Shown piece by piece: positions 53,200 to 64,000 of a DNA stretch of 64,000 nucleotides (position 1 is its first letter; each line of letters starts with the position of its first letter). Location: assembly GCA_911728435.2 (NCBI GenBank), contig OU452201.1:13888001-13952000 (forward strand). Direction: 5' to 3'. The position numbers were made by a program, and so were the translations under genes. The DNA comes from Apoderus coryli (Eukaryota; Arthropoda; Insecta; Coleoptera; Attelabidae). The notes beneath the pieces are model-generated. The model was given only the letters and a program-made list of their open reading frames with translations. It had not been told where the DNA came from and did no database searches.

Positions 53200-53976
53200 T
53201 CATACACATATTCCATATTCTGAGAATGCAAAAAAGGAGTTTAATTGAAATGTAAAATAAAATACAGGGTGTGCTATTAAAAAAACCTAAGTTTGGTTCG
53301 CTCTGTATTTGTGAGTCAACTGTATAATCAAAACTATTTTTCAAATGTCTAGCTTAACACTGCTTATAACTTTTATGCGAAAATTCTGTAAATATGATAT
53401 CAAAGGCGTAATTGAACTTTACTCCACTAATTTAACACCCTGATATTTTTTACCATCAATATCATATTTATACGCATCTGACAAAAATAACAAATCATTA
53501 CATTCAAAGTACATTGATTGTATTGTCTCACTATAATGTAAATATATTGTAGAGTATAAAGATATAAATCGGAAATGATAATTTATTACAATCGAGACGC
53601 TTATCTAAACAATAACTTACTCAAATGTACGTGTCGTAAATGAGATACTTATACGTATCAATTTGAATTGGATGATTTGCATCATTGTTTGTTATTTTTC
53701 TCACAAATTTATATTAATTAAAACATTTTTAATGAATTATAACAAGCTATCAAATCAAGGAAAACAGAAAAAATACAATTATTACCAATTAAAATTATTA
53801 AATATATACTCTACATTTCAGTAACTGTCTTTTCTATATATAACACTTTGTTTTATTTATTAACTATATATTTAACAAAACAAACCCAAATAAAATCCTG
53901 TTGTTACACTGTTTTACAAAATGTGGATATTCGATTAAGTTATACTTTTAGAACCCTATCGATTGCATTTTTTAAC
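53200..53976. other. Intergenic, nothing recognised
   Basis: AT-rich spacer with one more ATACAGGGTGTGC string at 53263 and no supported gene. Confidence 0.4.
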
Positions 53977-54080
53977 AAACAGATTTTATTGCGTTTTCAA
54001 CCTGTTATCTTCAACCCCTAACCGGAGTTACTTTCATCCCTGTCAGGGATGTCGAGCGTTAAACGCATTAAAATCTGTTT
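53977..54080. repeat. 104-bp foldback
   Basis: Arms AAACAGATTTTATTGCGTTT (53977-53996) and the near-exact reverse complement at 54061-54080 with one mismatch. The loop contains CCCTGTCAGGG, a second small palindrome. Confidence 0.7.
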
Positions 54081-55569
54081 ACAAATCTGGATTACTAGTT
54101 TATGAGGAATAATTATAAATTTTGAATGCAGTAATGATATACTTATATCTCTGGATTTTTTATAAAACGCTATACATTTCAGCTTAACAAATATAATTGA
54201 GAACGAGAGAAATTAGGAATGTGAATATAGGTTTTTTCTATGTGATACTATAATCTATTTCCACTATCGAAATTGTTATGTATAAATTTACTGCTCTACT
54301 GGCATTCAAGTACAAGCACATAAATACTAAAATGAGAATTTCATTGAGCTTTTTCGCATTATATTAACTGAATATATAACTACAATACCAAATAAATCAT
54401 TGAAATGCAATACACAAATCATAATTTAAGATATCAGATGTATTAAAGTTATTGATATACTCAATTAAAGTATTTAGTTTTTCTCAACCGCAGATAGTAG
54501 CAGTTTTAAGTCAAAGTAGTGTAGTTGAGCGCGAGCTAGAAACACATGAAATGTTACACACCGTCTGACAACGCTTTGGACATAACTTTATTTCATGGAA
54601 TCAGGCCCTGAGCACTTTGAATTTATTAAATTAGTTGTTCTAAACGATATTAACTAACTTAAAAATAAGACAGTGTTAAAAATTGAGGTAAAACTGAACC
54701 GCTCATCCCATCTTAAGATTTTAAGGGTGGATGTCCCTCCCGCGTGGAATTTGAACTTTGTGGTGGAAAATATAGGCTGATTATTTCCCTCTTGAAGAAC
54801 TGCCTTTACCTTTTTTTATTTCGTTAGGTCACCTTGTATATTCCGACTGATCAAAACAAGTGATGTATGGAATGTGCATGGTTTAAATACGAGTATTATT
54901 AGTTTTTAAAATATAGCAAAATATTAGATAATTAAGGTTTTATATAAAAGTAATAAAATAAATGATTGATTAATCATGAATAAATGTTATCTATCAGAAT
55001 TCATTCGATTGTTCTATAATCTGCGATATCCTACTGTCAAAAATTATTAATTGAAAGTTAGTATAATCTTGGTATTATAGTATTATTAGATAGCAATTCC
55101 CCATATATTATTTGTGCAGTTTTTAACTGATGCTTAGAAGTTCAAAATTCAAAATAGCCAAATATAAATATAGCTTTAATATTATTATAACTTTGAAATG
55201 TGCGTTAAATTGTTTATCCTATTATTTATTGTCAATTTTTATTTATATAAATATTTTTGGAACTTTTAATTCGGAGGATTTTTCCGTTCATTTTTATATT
55301 TGTTTATGTTTTATTTTCGAGATGATGAGAATGAAGCTATAGGTCTTGATTGATTGTTTGAATAGTCGCTACTATACGTTGATATCCAGTTTGAAAAGAC
55401 TGCAAAAAAATATGGCGAAATAATTACAAGGGCTTTTAATCCCGCAGAATGGTGGCGATTTTTTAGTTGTGGTGTGTTTTACGACTCATTATTACTATAT
55501 ATATCTTAGCTTCTTCGAATACTCACGTCACCACAAAAATATCAGCCCTTCAAATGTTTGGACCTCTGT
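54081..55569. other. Intergenic, nothing recognised
   Basis: AT-rich, no supported gene or classifiable repeat. Confidence 0.45.
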
Positions 55570-55880
55570 AGTGAAGATAAGAATGGACTCCAAGCAAGAC
55601 TCTATTTAATCGCATATAAAAGACACACCACCAACCAGGAAAGTTTATGATAAATACAGTCAGACGACCATCTTTTGGGACTTAGTAGGAATCCTATTGA
55701 CTATAAAAATAAAGATGTTTATATAACTGGAGAATACTATGCTTCAATCTTAGAACAGTCAAAAGTAGCAAAGAAGAAAATTGATGAAGTTGTCTCTATC
55801 TTGCACTACAATGCTTCAGTCGTCTTGCGCTGGCTGCCGTGCAAAAAGTGGGCTTCGATATTATAAATAGTCTACAGTCC
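55570..55880 (+). pseudogene. Decayed mariner transposase (second family)
   Basis: Frameshifted plus-strand translation: RRPSFGT/TIFWDL, VGILLIDYKNKD, VYITGEYYASILEQ, KKKIDEVV, LHYNAS and LAAVQKVGFDI. These are the middle blocks of a mariner transposase before the second and third catalytic Asp. The second Asp block reads HYNAS where HDNAP is usual. Dead copy. Confidence 0.75.
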
Positions 55881-58800
55881 GGAATCCAAAAATTAAAAAA
55901 GAAAAGATTCGACATTTTTTATACCAAATTAATTGACTGATCTGAAAAGTGTATTAGAATTGTGAACATGTAGAAAAAGAAAAATAATATTGCACTTTTA
56001 TTTTCTATTATGCAGAATTAAAAACGCCCCCTTGTACGAGTACCTAAACCCTGAAGAAAAATGCGTTGATATAGCAACATAGTTTTTCTTCAGAATGCAA
56101 TTACCAGAATAATCGATTTCGAAATACGGTGTCTAAATATCAGTTTCGAGAAACAATTTTACAACCATCTAAATGATTGCAAAAACGAACAGAACAAAAA
56201 AACACTTGATCTATATAAATTGAATTATGTCTTCCTGTGGACGAAGCAACCATCAAACAAGAATGTTTTTTTAATCATATGCCACAAAATTAATATGTTT
56301 GAGAGGCAGAACCAATTTTGGAAAATAATTTCTCAATAAACCTAACAAAAGACATATTTATGGGGAATGACAGTTCTAGAGCCAACAAAACTAATATATG
56401 CCAACAGATTACGTCGCATACTCTCGAATTTTGAATGTATTAGTTAAAATTGTTAAAACTCAAATTGAATTTCTCGTTTCGTAAATATTTTGAATATATT
56501 TACTATTGCGAATAATTAAACTTTATATTATTTTAATTCACTGGGTTAAAATTAAAGATCAGCTCTGCTGCCTTTTAACCGCTTTTGGAATCATAGTTAA
56601 CCTAACCTATTTATTTTATCATTGTATTATTTTTCTACTCAGAGGATTACAACTAAACTGTTTATTAGTATTATTATATTCACATTATGGGCCTTTCCTA
56701 TATATACAAACCTCAAGGCATTAATTATAGAAGGATAGTAATCACGTTCTTCGTGTGGGCTACAACCCATATAAAAATAAACAATTTTACATTTTAAACA
56801 TATTTGGTTTTATTGTGTCCATATTTGCTATACCCATTAAATTAAAAATCATAGGATCCTAACTGTAAAATAAAATACAATGTATCACAAAATACTTGGA
56901 TTACTTCAGAAAAAAAAATACTTATAAATTAAACAAACGTTACTATCCAAAATTAGAATAAAAATATGGCTAAATTAAATAATTAACAATTATTCTTATA
57001 TTCAATGCAGTCTTAAATTTATTTAAAGTCTATTTAAAAATTATCCATTTCTTTGTCGGAAATACATTTGCGTAACTTTTGGTATTTAAATACAGTTTTA
57101 ATAAAATACAAAAAGAAAAGTAAAAATAATCATAGTAGCAAAGGGTGTACCAGAGATTTCTAAAACTATGAAAAAAATATAAAACTTTTATTTTTTAACT
57201 CGATTCATAAAATGTATACTATTTTTAAAACCAACCATGTTTTAGATAAAAAAAAAAACGTTGCTAATAAATCAAAGGTATAATAGAATGGATAAAGCAT
57301 TCAATATTTAAATACGTAGTGAATACTGAAAGAATCACTCTATAGACAAAGGATAGAGCGACACTATGTTACAAAAGATAACTAATAATGTGTTAGTCTT
57401 TGATTTGCACAATCTCACATAACGTACAATATGCAACGTTGCCACAAACATAAAATCATGTCATGAGCTTTTTCAAAATTAAACAACTTTTGAAAACCAT
57501 TTTTCCAAATTAACTTTTTAAAAATTTCGATATCAATATAAATATATGTGGGTGCTTCTATTTCAATGACTCATGTTATATTATTGATTACTACTTAGTT
57601 TATTTCTATATTATTCGAGGGCAGCTGTGCTTTAATTAAAAGACAGACTGCTAGTTACTACGTATTAAAATAAACATATACGTATGTTTATTGATTTAAC
57701 AGCACTTGACTTTGTGCCTTTTAATGAGTTACCTATATTAAATAAATAATATTTTTTATATTCTTTGTATATATTATGTTTCACCAAATTGATTATACGA
57801 ATAAAATTAATACTATTTTTTAACAAAAATTTTACTACTGGCGGCGCTTTAAATTCAATGCTAGAGACATAATCATATGCTGTGTTGACAGATTTTGAGA
57901 TTTTAAAAATGAAATACAGCTGCATAATAAAGACATTTTGATTGAGAAACAGTAAACTCTTTTAATGAACTATAAAACTATTATTTTTTATAATAAAAAT
58001 AACATTTGTTTAATTTAATGCGTAATTAAACGAGGCTCATTTGGCGAAAGCTCATTCTCTTCAATTTTGTCACCACCTACAGAGTTATAATATTTTGTCT
58101 TATGATTAACAATGACAAAACAAAATATTAGTGGTGAAAACAAAAACAATCTATGGCATCTCCATTAATTCTAGCAGTTATTCTTTATCCATTCTTTATC
58201 TTTGTTGTTAAATATTGTCCCTATTTTTTGAGCCCATTTTGAGAGAAGAAAATCGAAATTTTTTAGAAGAAACATATGCTCGTCTCATATCACTAGGATG
58301 GATAGCTAACGAAGAATATCAATTTTAACAATTGAATGAATGCATATTCTTTATTTATTTGATCCGTAAAAACTAAAACACCCTATAGAAAAAATGTTTT
58401 ATTAGTCCGTTGAAATTATCAAAAACGTGCAAATTCTTGTTTAGTAGTAGTAGTTTACTAAAATAAATAATTAGCTTTTCTTACTGCTAACTACCAAATA
58501 TTTAATCTTGGTTTTCATAATTAGGAACATCATATTTTTAAACATTTTATTTTCATCTATTTATTGGATAAGATTCCAAATTTTTTAAAAATATATGGGT
58601 AATCGTCCCATTATATAATTTATAAACTTTTGCCGTTGATGAAATGACAGTTTTAATCATATACTGATATACCAAGCAACAGAACAAAAACTTAGTGGGA
58701 CTGTGATAAAAATAAAACTAGGAAACACACTCTGCCATCAATCCATCACATGTTCAGCTGTAGTTTAATTATGTTGTTTCCTATACATAAAAATGTACTG

Positions 58801-61660
58801 TATCAATTTGTTATTAGCATTTAAATTTAAAAAAATCATGTTTTTTATATAGAGGGTGAGTCACGAAGCACACCATGGAGTTTTAATGGACAGAATGCCG
58901 CAACTGAACAATATTTCCAAAGAATGAAATACCTATAAAAGTTGTTTTTAAATAAAGACTAAATAAAGGCCGATTGAGTTGTTTTATATTTTTCTCAATA
59001 CGCATTCAATTAAACTTATTTTGAGAAAACTGCTTTTTTACTTAAGTAATATTATTTCATTACTTAGTTTACCAATTTCTTAATACAAAATACTTTAATG
59101 GTTGTTAAGTTTTGTTACTTGAATCATGGATTACTGTTTAATCTATGGTTGAATTATTCAAACTATAATAGCATCTTTGTTTCCAATTTTGTGAGTCTAT
59201 CATGTAGCATTTGTTTTCAAACCATATTAGTGTGTCCCATATCTAAATTCAAGTTTTAAAGTTTTTTAAGTATTTTTAACATTTTACTATTTATATTAAT
59301 TTTTTTAAAGTTAATACCCATAAAAAAGATATTTCCAATTATTTATTCCTTCTATTAATTTAATTGAATACGTATTATTTGGACATGCATATTTGTAATT
59401 GTAATGTGTGCAACATAATAATATTATTATTGACAATTTGCACACTGTAATAATGATTATTAAAATAAGGAACTGCTAATGTCAAACGATTAAAACTTAA
59501 TATCAGCTTAGCATATTTAGATTGTTTAGTGATATTTTATATCAATATTTATAAAAAATATAATTATAATCGCGAAGCTCTAACTTGAAATACGTATTCA
59601 TGTGATTTGAGAAAAGAAGCATTTTCTAGGTACTGATAATCCGTTGCAAAAAAATTATACTTAGTTGAAAAAAAAACTTTTTTTTTTGGTAAACGTTTTC
59701 TTTAGAAATTTGCATATAAAATTGTAATATTATATATTTAGATTATGGGACAATCTGATATAGTTTTCTTTCAATAATTAAATCCTAATTATTGTATAAA
59801 CCTCTACTGTGTAGACATGATGACTGATCCATATAAACTAGAAAAATTTATAAGTACTAGAACTTTTCGGTTTAAAATCTGATAGGACTATTTATTATAA
59901 TGCGAGAACGTACTATTCTCAGGGTAAAAACTCATGTGAAATAATATTTGATTGATGTTTAAAGCCAAAGCGTATTAAATATTATTGAAAGAACGAACGT
60001 ATATCCGCGACAAAAATAAGGAATTTTCATAACATAAAGATAGCAAGCAAAATGATCAAATCTAAATTGTTGACCACGCACAATAATCTTTAAGACACCC
60101 ACAAAAGTGAATTCGAATGAAATCCGTGCTTACAAACTAATAACAAATATAATAGTTATTGAACTTACATTTAAATTTTGAGTCGGTAAATCTAAGTAGG
60201 TATGATAACGTCACAACAAAAATGTGTTACAAAACTCACATTTACTATAAAACATCTTAATAGTATCAACATTCAGAAAACATTGGCTATATTCGTTAGG
60301 ACTGTAAGTATTTACCACATCATGGACAAAACCCGTTTCACAATCCTAAGACCTATATATCCCAACTTTTAACATTGCTTTTGATTTTTATAAGATATCT
60401 CAATTTTGACAATTCAAAGTATTATGAAGCATTAAAGGAAAGGCAAACAGGGTATCCCAGAAATGCTGGGTTCGTTTTTTAGCAATGGATATGTTGGATT
60501 TGAGAGAATATTTTTAAAATAAGGGCCATTCTCGAATTTTTCCTATGACAGTGCAGGTAAATGAACAGACTTTAGAGGAATAGTTCGATATTTTTATTTT
60601 TATTATTATTTCAGGCAGTAGTGATAAATGAAAACGACACAATAAATTTTGAAAATAAAAAAGAATCAAACATGTCTATAAAAGGGATATTATTGTATTG
60701 TAGCGAATTTACCTTTTACATGTTCAAAACAGTCCAAAAAATAAGGTGCTATAAGTAAGATTTGTTAAGTTATCTATTGGTTTCATTGTTTAATGCTGTC
60801 AGATTCTTCTAGAATTTTCTGTTTTTAAATGCTCTTATGTTAGTTATTGTAGAGCCCAAGATGTTTATGTACTTTTCTAGAATCCTAAAGAGATGTAATA
60901 TATAGATGCTCTACACCTACCATTTTGTCAATCAGTTTAGATTGAGTTTTTGTACGTGAATGTTTATATGCGATAAAATAATTTGTCAGAGACAGAAAAG
61001 TCTTGTTGGCGTGTAAATAATAATAATAGTTGTATTCTTTGAAAAGTGCGTATATTTTTGGATTGCGAACCTATATACGTGCACTGTATACATAATTTCA
61101 TTTGTATGAATGAAATAATCAATCTGTGCCTCTATAAAATTCTGAGTGGAAGAACTCTATTTGTGTAGCCCTATAAATATTACATACAATAAAAATTATA
61201 ATTTTAATAAACTCCAATACAATAATTTAATATGCTCAATTGAGACGCATTAATTGATTTTTGATAGAGATATATTGGTTTGTTCCTGAGAATTCTTAGA
61301 AATTTTTTTGTTAGGATATTACAAGTATTTATGCTAATCGGTAGCCAAGGTTTTGATGATAAAGTTTATTAAATTTTAAATAAACAATTATTGCAGGTCT
61401 AGAAGCAGTTTTTAAAATGTATTACAATTTACTAATCCAAATTTGACAAAGGTATAAATCATCCTTCGTTGAATAAAGAATTGAATTGAAATGAAATTGA
61501 AATATCTCATAGTTTAAAAAGTTAAATTAATAAACTTTGAAAAACCCTCTTTTTCGATAAATGTAGTAAGTAATTTATGTTCGTTAAAAGTTCAACTTTA
61601 AAATCACAATAAAATTATTTATAACCTAACACTACATCACCAACACTATTAATGGTTTGT
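55881..61660. other. Gene-poor intergenic region
   Basis: About 5.8 kb of AT-rich DNA. I see scattered MITE-end-like strings (GAGGGTGAGTCACGAAG near 58855, CAGGGTATCCCAG near 60449) and a hairpin at 59406-59445, but no coding exon with recognisable content. It includes the 3' flank of the calpain gene. Confidence 0.45.
59406..59445. repeat. 40-nt hairpin
   Basis: GTGTGCAA pairs with TTGCACAC across an interior that contains the palindrome AATAATATTATT. Short, bulged stem; significance unknown. Confidence 0.4.
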
Positions 61661-64000
61661 TCAGAATATCATCGGCAAATGTAGTCCGCTAGTTTGATGG
61701 TCGAGAGCTGGTACATGACCTCCACCAGTTGGTAGGCCCCAATCGTGTAGACACTCCGAATTGGCCAATCTGTGTGTTAAGCGGTGGGCGATGGAGAATC
61801 CTCCACTACCTTCCAATTGTGTTAAAACAATAATCACCTGCAAAAATCAACGTTAATGTAATATTTTAAAAACTTATATAAATAAGTATTCGGTTAGTTA
61901 TTGAAACAATAATACACGTTGTACATTTTTTTTTCTTTCAATTTGTATTTCAGTAAGGCTAATGCATTTTCTCCAACCAACTTCATACCACTCGTTATCT
62001 AGCAAGCTAGTATGATGTAATTAATAATAAGGAATTCCAACAAGAAAGAACATTTTATGTTATTCCTGAATGGACTGTAAATATATGTTGTACTGGCTCA
62101 ACGAAACCGCCAGCCGTCTCTAATAACAAATGCAGGCATATTTTGGACAGCAGGTGTTCTCTTTGTTCTCCGCTTTGTCAATGTGGTAATGATGATGTCA
62201 TCGTAGTCGAAGAATAACCAATTCACTATTATCCAAAGTTTCAACAAACGAATGGTCGCCTGTATCTTCCAAAGCTGTGCTAGGTTACTTTGTACCGTAT
62301 GAATATAGTAGTTGTATGTACCAGAACACCTCCACCTACTTAGACAATTATGTTTTTCCCTAATGTCTCTTATGAGATTCTATGGATACCAGCAACGATA
62401 TATGACCTAATCGTAATCCATTACGAAGAGAAGCTGTATATATTTGATGAATAAAACGTCTATTTTAGATCTTGTTTTGTAAACCGCTACAGAAGTATCC
62501 TACATTGACTTCTAAAATATAACGTGAAAATCGCAAACTTTCTAAACTGTTCCTTTAATGTATATGTGACATAATGTTCATTTTGACACCCTTTATATCG
62601 TTAACATTGTGATTAATATTGCTACTCACTTGTCTTGTCAAAGGAGGAACCGAATCCACCGTTTTTAATGTACCTCTAGTCGACACAACATTATAACTTT
62701 CCTGACAATCACATTTGACATGTATCCACCTATTTTCATGACGATTCTCCACCATTACAACTAATCCCGCCCAACCTTTGGTTAAATAATAGGCAGTCAT
62801 ACCTTCCCGACCTTCATGCCGCTGGCCTCTAGCGAGTGTCAAAGAAATTATTGATTCGGCCAAAATATAATCAGGAGGTTTTATGTGTTCAGCGAGTAAC
62901 TTTTTCGAGCTGTGTATCGCAAGTACATATCTAAAATAAAAATTAATAATGACTGAAAAAGATAACTTATAGATGCTCTATTTACTTTGGGTAGGCTGCT
63001 AAATCATCCAACCCAGTGTGCCAATGGTTAAATGCTAGTGGTACCACAGCATATTCGCCAGGTTCCAACATTTTGCAGCAACCCACAAAACCGCGCACTT
63101 GCCTCTTACTGTGTTCTACCAAATTACCAATGATGTTTGTTGGTCGTGTTTTAAATAAAACTACACACAAATCCAGTTGAGATCTTTGGGATTTTTCAGA
63201 TTTCCTTTGCCCTTTCTAGGAAAATCAATGTTTACATTTTATTTTTATTAAATTTCATCATAAATACATTTTACCTGAAATAGTGTAAAATCAACTTCAG
63301 TTGGCTCCAATATCGTCAACATTATACATGAAAGATGCTCCTGACTGGCCAAAGGTGGTAATATTCCGTTTAATCTAACTTCATTCCAACCAGATCTTAC
63401 TTTACAGATGTCAATACAATCAAAATATTTGAGAACATCGTTAAATGAGATCCAAAAAGTCCCATCTTGAGGACCTTCACTCATCAATTCTAAACGTAGT
63501 ACTGCCGTCCAAAGTGGACAGTCGTCTGACCAGTCGCCTTTCCACACAAAGTGACCTGCGTTATTGAGAATTAAATTTTATACTCAAAGACTAGAGTGTT
63601 ATTCCTTATTGTATTAAAATTTCTATTCCTTAACATAAAAATTTAAAAATAATAACAAATTTACCCCAAGGATTCCTCAATTTTAAGAGTCTATGTCCCC
63701 CAATATCTCTAACATCTAATACTGAGTAGGCATGCCTAGGTCGCAGGCCTTTATCATTGTATTCCACTTCATCCACTTTCATATTACCTCCTCCGCATGA
63801 AGCTCCCATCAGAAACATTGCTTGTCGCGAAGATAACAACCTATCATAAATAATATTAGTTACAATTAGGAGTGCAAAAATACGTTGAAAGAACTCTAAA
63901 AAATTATTAAAACTAATAAAAGAACATTACTGACAATTTCAGAATAAGCGCGAAATTTATTAAATTAATTTACCATCTTTCAAAATCAATCTCCATCCAT
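61661..64000 (-). CDS. sol: Calpain of the small optic lobes/CAPN15 class (3' part, cut by window edge)
   Basis: Cytosolic Cys protease of the atypical SOL calpain group (role in optic lobe development known from fly). Exons in the window: part of one at 64000-63974, then 63840-63665, 63555-63275, 63215-62986, 62930-62630, 61837-61661; all phases agree. Residues seen begin WMEIDFERW and [17 protein letters not shown], then the catalytic-domain end [20 protein letters not shown] (active-site His) and LRNPWG (active-site Asn). [13 protein letters not shown] block follows, then the SOL-specific C-terminus ([62 protein letters not shown]). The catalytic Cys and N-terminal zinc fingers lie beyond the right edge. 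Last residues are HLPMIF. Very secure family call. Confidence 0.95.

Noticed and set aside
55130..55342. 70-codon hydrophobic open frame
   Set aside because: Composition is explained by AT-rich DNA (Ile, Phe, Tyr, Asn); no other evidence.
57665..57925. 86-codon minus-strand open frame
   Set aside because: AT-rich composition, no domain, no splice or promoter support.

Overview
This is an AT-rich, intron-bearing animal nuclear window, almost certainly from an insect. A beetle is the best guess, but nothing in the sequence proves the order. The insect call rests on small introns, secreted chymotrypsin-family digestive-type proteases in tandem, a sol/CAPN15-type calpain, and a dense load of mariner/Tc1, hAT, Ty3 and non-LTR elements. 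No bacterial, CRISPR, tRNA or rRNA features were seen.

Layout from left to right. (1) 405-10342, plus strand: a complete 14-exon CEP97 gene (centriole-capping protein, 798 aa by my splice model). (2) 11587-12600: a decayed non-LTR retrotransposon. (3) 13329-13892, plus: the mitochondrial single-stranded DNA-binding protein. (4) 14614 to about 18770, minus: a near-complete two-ORF non-LTR retrotransposon whose ORF2 lacks an upstream start codon and joins ORF1 at a canonical -1 frameshift heptamer. (5) 20838-49934, minus: four chymotrypsin-like serine protease genes, here called A, B, C and D. A, B and C are recent tandem duplicates of a 5-10 kb unit that carries the same old transposase fossil in intron 4. 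D is an older paralogue whose last intron sits at a different position. Copy A has an intact Ty3-type LTR retrotransposon with identical LTRs in intron 2. A nearly intact DD41D mariner-type transposon with 365-bp inverted repeats lies between C and D. (6) 50-61.6 kb: gene-poor, with protease exon relics and transposon debris. (7) 61661-64000, minus: the 3' half of the sol/CAPN15 calpain gene, running off the right edge.

The host genes do not form one pathway. CEP97 acts at centrioles, mtSSB in mtDNA replication, and the proteases are secreted zymogens with a full His-Asp-Ser triad activated after an Arg. The calpain is a cytosolic Cys protease, of which only the end of the protease domain and the C-terminal SOL region are in the window. 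The most distinctive observations are the ORF1/ORF2 frameshift site of the non-LTR element, the intron shift between protease paralogues, the shared transposase fossil that dates the tandem array, and several small perfect hairpins, including one with a target-site duplication.
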